The notes: generated from the sequence alone by a model not told the origin. 64,000 nucleotides of DNA from Candidatus Methylophosphatis haderslevensis (GCA_016711925.1 JADJSA010000004.1:7940-71939), one strand, 5' to 3'. Counted from the stretch's first letter, positions 53,063 to 61,923 are shown. Program-made: numbers and translations.

Positions 53063-54880
53063 TCATGCCCCGGTTACGGCGGGCAGAAACCGATCTTTAG
53101 CCAGTTTTTCAGAAATTTTTTCTTCGCTCAGCGGCCGGCTGAAGTAATAGCCCTGAAAACGCTCGACCGCCTGGGTGCGCAGCAGGCTGGCTTGCTCGGC
53201 AGTCTCGACACCCTCCGCCACCGTGGTCAGGTGAAGGCTCTTTGCCAGCGCAATGATCGCCCTGACGATGGCCGCGTCGTCTTCGTCGTCGACCAGGTCG
53301 CGCACAAACGAGCGGTCGATCTTCAACACGTCGATCGGGAAGCGCTTCAGATAGGTCAGCGACGAATAGCCGGTGCCGAAATCGTCCACGGCGATCTTCA
53401 CTCCCATGTTCTTGAGCGCGCGCAACATGCCCACCGCGGTCTCGGCGTCCTTCATCAGCACGCCTTCGGTGATCTCGAGCATCAGGCAGCGCGGGTCGAG
53501 TCCGGACTCTTCCAGAGTGCGGCTCACTACCTCGAGCAGGCGCGGCTGGCCGAACTGGACCGCCGATACGTTGACGGCGACCGACAAGCCGGAAAAGCCC
53601 TGGTCGTGCCAGGCACGCATCTGCGCGCAGGCTTTCGCCAGCACCCACCCGCCGATCTCGACGATCAGCCCGGATTCGTCGGCGATCGGAATGAAGCGAT
53701 CGGGCGGAATCAGTCCGCGCTCGGGATGCTGCCAGCGCACCAGCGCCTCGACGCCGACGATGCGCCCGGCTTCGCTATCGACCACCGGCTGATACTGCAG
53801 GAACAGTTCATCGCGGGTGACGGCATGACGCAGGGCACTTTCGAGCGCCACGCGCTCCGCCGAGCTGGCATTCATCTCGCGCGAGTAGATGCGCACGCCG
53901 TTGCCGCCGTGGCGCTTGGCGACCGCCATTGCGGTCTCGGCGTTCATCAACAGTTCGTACACTTCCTGGCCATGCTTGGGCAGCAACGACACCCCGATCG
54001 AGGGCGTCAGATACAGTTCGAGCCGGTCCTTGTGGAACGGCGCATCGAAGGCCTTGAGCACCCATTCGCCGACCGCGGACGCCTTGGCTTCATCGTCCAC
54101 TCCCTCGAAGAAGATGCCGAAATCGTCGGCGCCGAGCCGCGCCAGCACCACCCGCGTCTCGACCGATTCGTTAAGGCGGCCGGCTACCTGCCGCAGCAGT
54201 TCGTTGCCGGTTTCATAGCCAAAACTTGCGTTGATGCGCAGGAAGCGATCGACATCGATATAGAACAGCGCACCTTTGGCGATCCGCCCGCGCCGCTCGG
54301 TTTCCAGCAGCCATTCGCTGACCCGGGCGCAGAACAGGTTGTGATTGGGCAGCGCACACAGGCTGTCGTAGAAGGCGAGTTCCTTGATCCGGTCGTCCGC
54401 CACCCGCACCGCCTCGCGCATCGCCGCCCCGCGCAGTTCGCGCTCGATCACCGGCACCAGGCGTGCAATGTTGCCCTTCGGCACGTAGTCGGCCACCCCC
54501 TGGTTCATCGCCATGAACGCCTGCTCGTCGCAGATGTGGCCCGAATACAGAATGAACGGGATGTCCTTGCCGCTCGTCTTGAGCACATCGAGCGCGCCGA
54601 GGGAATCGAAGCCGGGCATGTTGTGATCGCAGATCACGATGTCCCAGTCGTCGTCGGCCAACGCCTCGCGCATCGGGCTGTCGGCATCCACCCGCACGTA
54701 TTCGAAACGGATTCCGTGTCCGAGAAGTTCGTGCCGCAGCAGCATGACGTCGTCTTCGCTGTCGTCAACCACCAGGATGCGCAGCAAGCGCTCGCCGGTC
54801 AGCGGCTTGTGCTTGGTCGTTTCGTCGCCCGGGGCGCCGAGCACGAGCCGGCCGAAGGGAGTGTTGTCGCCTGATTTCAT
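53063..54880 (-). CDS. REC-GGDEF-EAL c-di-GMP phosphodiesterase
   Basis: 605 residues. The receiver domain has Asp85 (IVICDHNMPG). The GGDEF domain has a degenerate active site GADDF (250-254), so cyclase activity is doubtful. The EAL domain is complete (E378-A-L, EITEGVL, DDFGTGYSSL, KIDRSFVRD, VAEGVET). It most likely degrades c-di-GMP under phosphorelay control. It starts six bases after the HDOD-GGDEF gene and lies just before flhDC. Low c-di-GMP generally favours motility. Confidence 0.92.
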   Translation of the reverse strand: MKSGDNTPFGRLVLGAPGDETTKHKPLTGERLLRILVVDDSEDDVMLLRHELLGHGIRFEYVRVDADSPMREALADDDWDIVICDHNMPGFDSLGALDVLKTSGKDIPFILYSGHICDEQAFMAMNQGVADYVPKGNIARLVPVIERELRGAAMREAVRVADDRIKELAFYDSLCALPNHNLFCARVSEWLLETERRGRIAKGALFYIDVDRFLRINASFGYETGNELLRQVAGRLNESVETRVVLARLGADDFGIFFEGVDDEAKASAVGEWVLKAFDAPFHKDRLELYLTPSIGVSLLPKHGQEVYELLMNAETAMAVAKRHGGNGVRIYSREMNASSAERVALESALRHAVTRDELFLQYQPVVDSEAGRIVGVEALVRWQHPERGLIPPDRFIPIADESGLIVEIGGWVLAKACAQMRAWHDQGFSGLSVAVNVSAVQFGQPRLLEVVSRTLEESGLDPRCLMLEITEGVLMKDAETAVGMLRALKNMGVKIAVDDFGTGYSSLTYLKRFPIDVLKIDRSFVRDLVDDEDDAAIVRAIIALAKSLHLTTVAEGVETAEQASLLRTQAVERFQGYYFSRPLSEEKISEKLAKDRFLPAVTGA

Positions 54881-54886
54881 GCGTCT

Positions 54887-56860
54887 CTAGCCCTGACCAT
54901 TGGGACTGTTGCGCACTACGCCCTGCGGACCCGACTGCACCGCGGCAATGCGATTGCGCCCGCGCTGCTTGGCCAGGTAGAGCCCCTGATCGGCGACCTT
55001 GACCAGGTCATCGGAACCCTTCATGCCGCTGGCCGAGGCGGCCACACCGATGCTCACGCTGACGCGCAACTGCAGCATCCCGGTGCGTATCTTCACCGTT
55101 TCCACTGACTGGCGCGCCCGCTCCGCGCAGACCATCGCCTGCGCCAGGCTGGTATCGGGACAGATCACGATGAACTCGTCGCCGCCCATGCGGGCAACCA
55201 CATCCTGCATCCGCAGTGCGTCCTTGATCGACGCCGACATTTGTCGCAGCACCATGTCGCCGACGTCGTGGCCGTAGGTGTCGTTGATCTGCTTGAACTC
55301 GTCGACATCGATCACCATGCACGACAGCGCGCGCTTGTGGCGCCTGGCGGCCGACCATTCCTCGGTCATCCGGTCGATCGCGTAGCGACGATTGGCAAAG
55401 CCGGTCAGCGAATCGGTGAGCGCGACATCGCTCAGGCGCCGGTTGGTCACCGCCAGTTCGGCGGCGAACCGGCGCATCTCCTCGCGATCGCGTTCGACCT
55501 CCTGCTGCAGCCGGATCACCCGCTGCCCGGCTCGCAGCCGCGCCCCGAGCACCCGCTGGTTGAGCGGCTTGCACATGAAATCGTCGACGCCGTTCTCGAA
55601 CGCCTCGACCAGCTTGTCTTCGTCATCCGACGAAGTGATCAGCACCACGTACATTCCGCGGCCGACCCGCGTCTGGCGCAGGGCACGGATCAGTTCGATG
55701 CCGTCCATCTCGGGCATCATCCAGTCGGTAATCATCAGGTGCGGCTGGCTCGCCACCGCCACCTCGAGCGCTTCGCGACCGTTGGTTGCCTCGAATACCA
55801 CGTGCCCCGCATTTTCGAGCATCGCCGTCAGCACGGCGCGCGTCGATTCCTCGTCGTCGACCACCAGTACGCGCAGCAGGTTGGTCGGAACCTCGCCATG
55901 CAGCGTCGCCGCCACATCCGGCGCGGGCAGAACCTGCGGTTCGTTGGGCGCCTTGGCCAGTTCCTCGAACGGCGGGATCTCGCGGGTTGCCAGATCGAGC
56001 AGCGCACCCCATTCGCGCCACGATTGGGTAACCCGGTCGCAAATCGCCGTCAGCGTCCCGGTGTCGATCTCGATCCGCGAGCCGAGCAGGAACAGCCGCG
56101 GCATCAAGGTGCTGCGCATGTGCTCGGCCGCCATGCAGATTGTCGCCACATGCTGCGAAATGGCCAGCGACTGCATCAGCAGCCAGGGCCGGGATCCTTC
56201 CGGGAAGGCGCTTTCGCCGCGCTCCTCGAAGTGGTAGGCCGCATCGGAGAACACCTTCGGCATGCCCCAGTCGGCGAGCATGGCGGCGGTCAATTCGTTG
56301 TGATCCATCGCAAAGGCGTTGCGTTCGAGACCGGCGAGCGTCTTTCCGCGCTCGACCGCGATGCGCCCGAGCACATGCGAGTACTCGTCCGGATGCAGCG
56401 TGGCCAATGCCAGTTCGCCGACGCGCGCCAGCAGACCCAGACAAAACGCTTCCTCGGGTTGCGCGCAACGGGTATGCCCGGTCAGCGCCTGCATCGTGAT
56501 CGCCGCGACCAGCGAACCCGACCAGAACGCCTCGTACTCGAAGTTGCGGCAAGCGCCGGAGCGGTAGGTCGAGATCAGCGAGAAACCCAGTGCGAGCGTG
56601 CGCACGGCGGGCAGGCCGAGCACGGTCAGCGCGTCCTGCACCGAGGCAACCGGGCGCCGGCCGGCAAGGTTGCCGGTGTTGGTGGCCTTGATCAGGCGCC
56701 CGACGAATGCCGGATCGGTCTTGATGATGCGCGACAGTTCGGCCATCGACACGTCGGCGCGCTGCGTCAGGCGGATGATGGCCAGGGCGGCACCCTTGGG
56801 CGACGGCAGATCGCCCGATGCCTTCAGGTGTTCGAACTTGGATTTGTCAAGACTCGTCAT
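54887..56860 (-). CDS. HDOD-REC-GGDEF diguanylate cyclase
   Basis: 657 residues from the ATG at 56860. An HDOD domain (about 10-260; IIKTDPAFVGRLIKATNTGN, DHNELTAAMLADWGMPKVF) precedes a receiver with Asp379 (MITDWMMPEMDG). The GGDEF domain has an intact GGDEF (559-563) and an inhibitory I-site RMQD at 550-553. It should make c-di-GMP with product feedback. The pairing with the EAL gene downstream gives synthesis and breakdown in one operon. Confidence 0.92.
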   Translation of the reverse strand: MTSLDKSKFEHLKASGDLPSPKGAALAIIRLTQRADVSMAELSRIIKTDPAFVGRLIKATNTGNLAGRRPVASVQDALTVLGLPAVRTLALGFSLISTYRSGACRNFEYEAFWSGSLVAAITMQALTGHTRCAQPEEAFCLGLLARVGELALATLHPDEYSHVLGRIAVERGKTLAGLERNAFAMDHNELTAAMLADWGMPKVFSDAAYHFEERGESAFPEGSRPWLLMQSLAISQHVATICMAAEHMRSTLMPRLFLLGSRIEIDTGTLTAICDRVTQSWREWGALLDLATREIPPFEELAKAPNEPQVLPAPDVAATLHGEVPTNLLRVLVVDDEESTRAVLTAMLENAGHVVFEATNGREALEVAVASQPHLMITDWMMPEMDGIELIRALRQTRVGRGMYVVLITSSDDEDKLVEAFENGVDDFMCKPLNQRVLGARLRAGQRVIRLQQEVERDREEMRRFAAELAVTNRRLSDVALTDSLTGFANRRYAIDRMTEEWSAARRHKRALSCMVIDVDEFKQINDTYGHDVGDMVLRQMSASIKDALRMQDVVARMGGDEFIVICPDTSLAQAMVCAERARQSVETVKIRTGMLQLRVSVSIGVAASASGMKGSDDLVKVADQGLYLAKQRGRNRIAAVQSGPQGVVRNSPNGQG

Positions 56861-56978
56861 GCGCGCTGTATTCCTTCGTCCGTCGTCGGCCATGCCTGGG
56901 CGTGATCCGGGCGGCCGGTGTTCCCGCACCATCGCTCCCTGCGGAGAGACGGCGGCAGCGTCGATCGCTTCCGTTTGC

Positions 56979-57006
56979 ATTACGGCATCGGCGTTGCCCG
57001 ACTTGA
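56979..57006 (-). promoter_or_regulatory. Possible sigma-28 promoter of the c-di-GMP operon
   Basis: TCAAGTCG-N12-GCCGTAAT on the minus strand, 118 bases before the HDOD gene. The elements resemble the motA and receptor promoters, but the spacer is one base long. Confidence 0.3.
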
Positions 57007-57111
57007 GGCCAATACCCTGCCGGCCGCGGAACAACGTCACGTCGCCGGCGGCGATCCGCCCGGGTGGTCCGCGCTTGATTACAATGCGGTTTTCGGCGGC
57101 GGTTCCGGGCA

Positions 57112-57654
57112 ATGAATTTTTGCAGCGCCTGTGGCGCGAGAGTCAGTCTGAAGGTGCCCGCGGGCGATCACCTGCCGCGCCACGTTTGTGACGCCTGCGG
57201 CGCCATCCATTACGAGAATCCGCGTCTGGTGGTCGGCGCCTTGCCGGTGTGGCAGGAGCGCATTCTGCTCTGCCGGCGGGCGATCGAACCGCGGCTCGGC
57301 TACTGGACGCTACCTTCGGGCTTCATGGAAAAAGGCGAGACCACCGCCGAGGCGGCGATGCGCGAAACTCTCGAGGAGGCCAACGCGCGCGTCGAGGTCG
57401 GCGCGATGTACACCCTGTTCAGCGTTCCCCATGTCGATCAGGTGCACATCGTCTATTTGGCACGGCTGGTCGATCTGGACTTTTCCGCCGGGCAGGAATC
57501 GCTCGAGGTCGCGTTGTTCGACGAAGCGCGGATTCCGTGGGATGAAATTGCCTTCCGCTCGATCCGCTACACGCTGGATCACTTCGTGGCCGACCGCCGG
57601 CGCGGCAGCTACGGCTTTCACAGCGGCGATATCGTCCTGCCTCGGCCCGGCTGA
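57112..57654 (+). CDS. Nudix hydrolase with zinc ribbon
   Basis: 180 residues. The N-terminal zinc ribbon has Cys4, Cys7, Cys26 and Cys29 (CSAC, CDAC). The Nudix box G-x5-E-x7-RETLEE is intact apart from Asn at the usual following Gly. The layout resembles ADP-ribose/NADH pyrophosphatase-like Nudix enzymes. The substrate cannot be told from sequence alone. It is divergent from the c-di-GMP operon and appears to be a single gene. Confidence 0.88.
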   Translation: MNFCSACGARVSLKVPAGDHLPRHVCDACGAIHYENPRLVVGALPVWQERILLCRRAIEPRLGYWTLPSGFMEKGETTAEAAMRETLEEANARVEVGAMYTLFSVPHVDQVHIVYLARLVDLDFSAGQESLEVALFDEARIPWDEIAFRSIRYTLDHFVADRRRGSYGFHSGDIVLPRPG

Positions 57655-57768
57655 GCGCGCGCCCGGCCGGTGGGCGCGCCGGTCGGCCGCCGGGGGCCTG
57701 GGCGGCAGTTTCGGCGGCGGTTGTTTGCGGGCCGGGATCGAACGCCCGGCGCTGCACACACTGCCGGG

Positions 57769-57877
57769 CTGGAAGCCGCATGGATAGGCGATCTGCGGGC
57801 ATGCCATGCCAGCAGCCGCACCGGCAGGCGCTGCCACGGCATGATGCCTGAAGAACGCCTGTCCATGCGGCTCCCAG
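57769..57877. repeat. Palindromic intergenic repeat, copy D (most complete)
   Basis: Arms CTGGAAGCCGCATGGATAGG and CCTGTCCATGCGGCTCCCAG are near-perfect complements 65 bases apart, with CGGGCATGCCATGCC in the centre. It fills most of the gap between the Nudix gene and the convergent DUF2063 gene. Confidence 0.65.
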
Positions 57878-57882
57878 CCCGA

Positions 57883-58671
57883 TCACTCGCGGGCAATCAG
57901 TCCCTCGATCAGCCAGCCCTGCAGCCAGCCGGCCATAGTGGCAGGCGCGTCGATGCCGGCGAGCCGGTTCGCGGCGAGTTCGCAGCATGGGCCGAAGCAC
58001 TCGCCGCGCAGCGCCGCCGCGAGACAGACGGCTTCGACCGTCTCCAACGAGCGCCATTTCGGCGTAAGGTGCTGGCGCCAGACAACGATCGCGTGGCGAT
58101 TGGCGCGCGGTTCCGGCACCTCGCGTTCGAGGCCGTCCTCGATGTCGCGCGACAGCGCCTGCCAGATCGGCTCGACGCCCCAATCGAGTTCGAGCAGCCC
58201 GACCGACGGATGAAAGCGCAGGCGCAGCGCCGGCCACGCCTCGGGCACGAGTTGCAGCAGGTCGGCGCGCGTGGCCAGCGGCGCATCGGCGGCATCGAAG
58301 GCGCCGCAGATCGCCCACTCGAGCCGGATCAGATCGCGCAGCGCCGGGTGGGGCAGCAGGCCGTCGCGCAGTTCGCCGCACTCGTCGCAGAAAGCGCCCA
58401 GTTCATCGCCGAACCAGCGGATCGACGCATGGCGCGACGGCCGGGCCGCGATGTACTGCAGGGCAAGCCGGGCGAAGGCCTCGTCACCCAGCGCGCGCGC
58501 CAGCACCGGGTAGTTGGCAGCCAGCGCATCGGTCAGGCGGCTGCGATAGGCGTGGCGATAGATTTTCAGGCGGCGCTGCGGATCGCTCGAACCAGTCGCA
58601 AACAGTTCGGTCGCGGGCTGATCGACGACGGCGCGCCGGAACGCCTGCTGCTGGGACTGCAGCGTGTTCAT
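57883..58671 (-). CDS. DUF2063 bufferin maturation partner (BufC-like)
   Basis: 262 residues. Its start overlaps the DUF692 stop by four bases (ATGA), so the two are translationally coupled. The N-terminal DUF2063 region reads RRLKIYRHAYRSRLTDALAA, YPVLARALGDEAFARLALQY and ARPSRHASIRWFGDELGAF. In known systems DUF2063 proteins accompany DUF692 oxidases and are thought to present the precursor peptide. It is the last gene of the operon. Confidence 0.88.
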   Translation of the reverse strand: MNTLQSQQQAFRRAVVDQPATELFATGSSDPQRRLKIYRHAYRSRLTDALAANYPVLARALGDEAFARLALQYIAARPSRHASIRWFGDELGAFCDECGELRDGLLPHPALRDLIRLEWAICGAFDAADAPLATRADLLQLVPEAWPALRLRFHPSVGLLELDWGVEPIWQALSRDIEDGLEREVPEPRANRHAIVVWRQHLTPKWRSLETVEAVCLAAALRGECFGPCCELAANRLAGIDAPATMAGWLQGWLIEGLIARE

Positions 58672-59516
58672 GCGGGCAGCGCCAGCGCCGAATCTGCCAT
58701 CGCGCGGGCCTGGGCGAGTTCGGCCAGCAGGTCGTCCAGCGGCGGAATGCGGTCGTCGCGCTCGATCATCGTCGGCACCGCACCCATGCGCGCGATCGTG
58801 TAGCGATAGAGATCCCACACCTCGTCGCGCACCGGATGATCGTGCGTATCGATGACGAAATCGCCGTGATCCTCGTGGCCGGCGAGATGGATCTGCCTGA
58901 CCCGCCCGACCGGCATGGCATCCACATAGACATGCGGATCGAAGCCGTGATTGCGGCTGCTGACATAGACGTTGTTCACATCGAACAGCAGATGGCAGTC
59001 GGCACGGCGCGCCAGTTCGGAAACGAATTCCCACTCGGGCATTTCGTCCGCCGCGTAGGCCACGTAGCTCGACACGTTTTCGAGCAGAATTCTTCGGCCG
59101 AGAAATTCCTGTACCTCGTGCACGCGATCGACCAGGTGGCGCAGCGCCGACTCGGTGTAGGGCAGCGGCAGCAGGTCGTGCAGGTTGTGGTGGTCGACGC
59201 CGGTCCAGCACAGGTGATCCGACACCCAGCCCGGCTGCACGCGGTCGATCAGTTGCCTGAGCCAGCGCAGGTAGTCGCGATCGAGCGGGTCGGTGCCGCC
59301 GATCGACAGCGACACGCCGTGCATGACCATCGGATAATCGCGGCGGATCGTGTCGAGGTAGTGCAGCGGCTTGCCGCCGGGCACCATGTAGTTTTCCGAG
59401 ATGATCTCGATCCAGTCGACCGCAGGCTTGCGCTCGACGAAATCATGGTAGTGATCGGTGCGCAGGCCGAGACCGAAACCGGCGATTTGCGGCGCACGTG
59501 CGTTTGCTTCATTCAT
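58668..59516 (-). CDS. DUF692 multinuclear iron oxidase (MNIO, BufB-like)
   Basis: 282 residues, TIM-barrel DUF692. Metal-ligand motifs are present: GLRTDHYHDFVE, IISENYM, MHGVSLSIGG, SDHLCWTG, LLENVSSY, FDVNNVYVSSRNHG and HLAGHEDHGDFVIDTHDHPV. MNIO enzymes modify Cys residues of ribosomal peptides; in bufferins Cys is turned into thiooxazole to bind copper. It lies between the Cys-rich precursor gene and the DUF2063 gene, the standard order. Confidence 0.93.
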   Translation of the reverse strand: MNEANARAPQIAGFGLGLRTDHYHDFVERKPAVDWIEIISENYMVPGGKPLHYLDTIRRDYPMVMHGVSLSIGGTDPLDRDYLRWLRQLIDRVQPGWVSDHLCWTGVDHHNLHDLLPLPYTESALRHLVDRVHEVQEFLGRRILLENVSSYVAYAADEMPEWEFVSELARRADCHLLFDVNNVYVSSRNHGFDPHVYVDAMPVGRVRQIHLAGHEDHGDFVIDTHDHPVRDEVWDLYRYTIARMGAVPTMIERDDRIPPLDDLLAELAQARAMADSALALPA

Positions 59517-59546
59517 GACCCACCCTGTGTGTCGCCCTGCGAAACC

Positions 59547-59573
59547 GACACGCGGCGCAGCGCGCCGCGTGTC
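59547..59573. promoter_or_regulatory. Strong hairpin between precursor and MNIO genes
   Basis: A perfect 12-bp stem (GACACGCGGCGC and complement) with a 3-base loop in the 81-base gap. No T run follows. It could lower read-through to the enzyme genes or stabilise the precursor mRNA. Confidence 0.6.
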
Positions 59574-59597
59574 ACGCTGCAGCGATCGCGCGGCGGC

Positions 59598-59870
59598 TTA
59601 CATCTTCTTTTCCATCACCACCTTGCCGCCGGCCTTCTCGCATTCTGCCTTGCTGGCCTTGCTCACCCAGCCCTGCCCCTTGCAGGCATTCGCCCCCTTG
59701 CAGGAACTCTTCGCCGTCGCGCATTCCGAGGTGCCCTTGCATGCGTTGACGCCTTCGCACTTCACCTTGCCATCTTCGGCCGCCTGCGCCAGAGGCGCCA
59801 TCACGGCACCGGATGCAAACAGCGCGGCAGCGGCAGTGGCGAGCGCAACACCAGTGATCTTGTTCGACAT
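59598..59870 (-). CDS. Bufferin-type Cys-rich precursor peptide (BufA-like)
   Basis: 90 residues with an AGGAGA ribosome site. The signal peptide (MSNKITGVALATAAAALFAS) is cleaved near AQA-30. The mature part has six Cys (38, 44, 50, 57, 63, 77), mostly in a repeated NACKG motif (VNACKG, ANACKGQGW). Such small exported proteins next to DUF692 and DUF2063 are bufferin precursors, copper-binding peptides in Caulobacter. The metal here is not known. No sigma or anti-sigma gene is adjacent. Confidence 0.88.
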   Translation of the reverse strand: MSNKITGVALATAAAALFASGAVMAPLAQAAEDGKVKCEGVNACKGTSECATAKSSCKGANACKGQGWVSKASKAECEKAGGKVVMEKKM

Positions 59871-60069
59871 GGTTCATCTCCTGAGTAGGTAATTGTGACA
59901 GCCGGTCGCACTTGCTCCGGCCCACGAACCGCGCCAACGCGGCCCGGCACTGCACTGGACCGTGCTCCGGGCGCAAACCTTACGCACGCCGCTGTACCTC
60001 GCGATTCGCCATTTCCGATCGAACTTTTGCCAAGGCGGCACCGGGCGGCCCGCCCCCGGTTGGCAGCGC

Positions 60070-60969
60070 CTACCAGTGCCGCGGATCGCGGTAGGCCTTG
60101 CGCAGGAGCGCGATGAACAACTGCAGCCGCAACGGCAGGTGGCGGCGCTGCGGGTAGACCACGTAGATGCCGAAAGGATTGCTGGCGAACTCGGCCAGCA
60201 CTTCGACCAGCCGGCCCTCGGCGATGTCGGCCTTGACTTCCCACATCGAGCGCCAGGCCAGGCCAAGTCCGCTTACCGCCCAGTCGCGCAGCACGGCGCC
60301 GTCATTGCAGCGCAACGCGTTGTTCGGGCGCAAGGTCAGCGCCTCGCCATCGACGACGAACTGCCAGCCGCGGCTCTGGCTGGAACTCGGCCCCAGGGTC
60401 AGGCAGCGGTGATGCTGCAGGTCGGCCGGTTGCAGCGGCGTGCCGTGTGCCGCCAGATAGGCGGGGCTGGCCACCACGGCGCGGCGGGTTTCGGCAAGCT
60501 TGGTGCTGATCAGCCGCGAGTCGTCGAGGTCGCCGATGCGCACCGCGCAATCGACACCCTCGGTCACGATATCGACGATACGGTCCGACAGATCGAGCGA
60601 AACGGACACATCCGGATTTTCGGCGATGTAGGTTTCCACCAGCGGCGCGACATGGCGCCGGCCGAAGCCGGCCGGCGCCGTCACCCGCAGCAGGCCGGTC
60701 GCCTTGACGCCGCCTTCGGACACCGAACTCTCCGCGTCGTCGAGGTCGTTGAGCAGGCGCTGGCAGTTCTCCAGAAACGCCGCGCCCTCGAAGGTCAGCG
60801 TCAGGCGGCGCGTGGTGCGCACCATCAGCTTGACGCCGAGCCGCGCCTCCAGCGCATCGATGCGGCGGCCGATCACCGCGGGCTGCACACCTTCCTCGCG
60901 CGCCGCGGCGGACAGACTGCCGCGTGCCGCCACCGAAACGAAGGTCTCGATCTCCCGAAAACGCGCCAT
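60070..60969 (-). CDS. LysR-family transcriptional regulator
   Basis: 299 residues from the ATG at 60969. The N-terminal winged helix (FREIETFVSVAARGSLSAAA, VIGRRIDALEARLGVKLMVR) and the effector domain (about 90-295; VDCAVRIGDLDDSRL) are complete. It is divergent from the HAD hydrolase gene, and malate synthase follows, so it may control those. It is also co-oriented with the bufferin operon 199 bases downstream. The target is inference. Confidence 0.92.
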   Translation of the reverse strand: MARFREIETFVSVAARGSLSAAAREEGVQPAVIGRRIDALEARLGVKLMVRTTRRLTLTFEGAAFLENCQRLLNDLDDAESSVSEGGVKATGLLRVTAPAGFGRRHVAPLVETYIAENPDVSVSLDLSDRIVDIVTEGVDCAVRIGDLDDSRLISTKLAETRRAVVASPAYLAAHGTPLQPADLQHHRCLTLGPSSSQSRGWQFVVDGEALTLRPNNALRCNDGAVLRDWAVSGLGLAWRSMWEVKADIAEGRLVEVLAEFASNPFGIYVVYPQRRHLPLRLQLFIALLRKAYRDPRHW

Positions 60970-60980
60970 TTGATACTTCC

Positions 60981-60999
60981 AGTCACAAATATAGTGACT
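60981..60999. promoter_or_regulatory. Palindromic operator candidate between lysR and HAD gene
   Basis: AGTCAC-N7-GTGACT, perfect 6-bp arms around an AT-rich centre, 11 bases from the lysR start. It is a likely LysR or autoregulation site, though not the exact T-N11-A form. Confidence 0.5.
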
Positions 61000-61125
61000 A
61001 TACACAGCATTAACATCGCCGCGATTGGGTAATAAACTCTGTAACGGCGCAACATTAGGGCCGACCGCAAGACGCGGGGTTCGCGGCGCCGGGCGCAGAA
61101 TCAACTTCAGGAGGTGTCGGGAACC

Positions 61126-61821
61126 ATGGAAACCGCGCAACGCCCACCGATTCGCGTCGTGGTGTTCGATGCCTACGGTACGCTGTTCGACGTGTACTCG
61201 ATCGGCGTGCTGGCCGAGCAGTTGTTTCCCGGCAAGGGCGACGCACTGACCCGGCTATGGCGCGAGCGCCAGATCGACTACACCCGGCTGCGCACGCTGT
61301 CGAACCGCTACCAGCCATTCGACGTCGTCACGCGCGACGCCCTGCGGTGGACGGCGGATGCGCTCGGCCTGGCGCTCACCGAGGCGGCCGAGACGCAACT
61401 GATGGCGCGCTACGCGCAACTGTCGGCCCATGCCGATGCGCTCGATGCATTGCGCGCGCTCAAGGCAATGAATATGCGGCTGGCGATCCTGTCCAACGGC
61501 ACGCCGGCGATGCTCGATGTACTCGTCGAACACACCGGCATGCAGGGCATGTTCGAGCGGGTGCTGTCGGTGGATGCGGTCGGCCAATACAAGACGGCGG
61601 CGGCGGCCTATCAGCTCGCGCCGGATGCATTCGGCTTGCCGGCGCGGGAAATGCTGTTCGTATCGTCGAACGGGTGGGATGCCTGCGGCGCCGCCTGGTT
61701 CGGCTATACCACGATCTGGATCAACCGCAGCGGCCTGCCGGCCGAGCGACTCGGCGTCACGCCGGACGCCACCGGCGACTCGCTGCACGAGGTGGTACGC
61801 TTCATCACTACGCGTACCTAG
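61126..61821 (+). CDS. HAD-superfamily hydrolase, haloacid dehalogenase type II-like
   Basis: 231 residues from the ATG at 61126, nine bases after AGGAGGTG; a GTG at 61114 lies inside that ribosome site and is rejected. It has the nucleophile Asp15 (VVFDAYGTLFD), LSNGTP, QYKTA and VSSNGWDACGAAWFG, the type II dehalogenase layout. The actual substrate may be a 2-haloacid or a phosphorylated metabolite. It is separated by 102 bases from the malate synthase gene. Confidence 0.88.
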   Translation: METAQRPPIRVVVFDAYGTLFDVYSIGVLAEQLFPGKGDALTRLWRERQIDYTRLRTLSNRYQPFDVVTRDALRWTADALGLALTEAAETQLMARYAQLSAHADALDALRALKAMNMRLAILSNGTPAMLDVLVEHTGMQGMFERVLSVDAVGQYKTAAAAYQLAPDAFGLPAREMLFVSSNGWDACGAAWFGYTTIWINRSGLPAERLGVTPDATGDSLHEVVRFITTRT

Positions 61822-61923
61822 GGAATCGGGCATCCGCCCGGAACGTTCGCGGTACATTCGCGGCGCATTCGCGACACGTATCGCCGATGCGGCTCACGCA
61901 ATCTCAAGTCAGAGGGCACAACC

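Noticed and set aside
59871..60069. An ECF-sigma promoter (CGTAAGG) before the bufferin precursor
   Set aside because: No matching -10 element could be assigned with confidence, and no sigma gene is adjacent.
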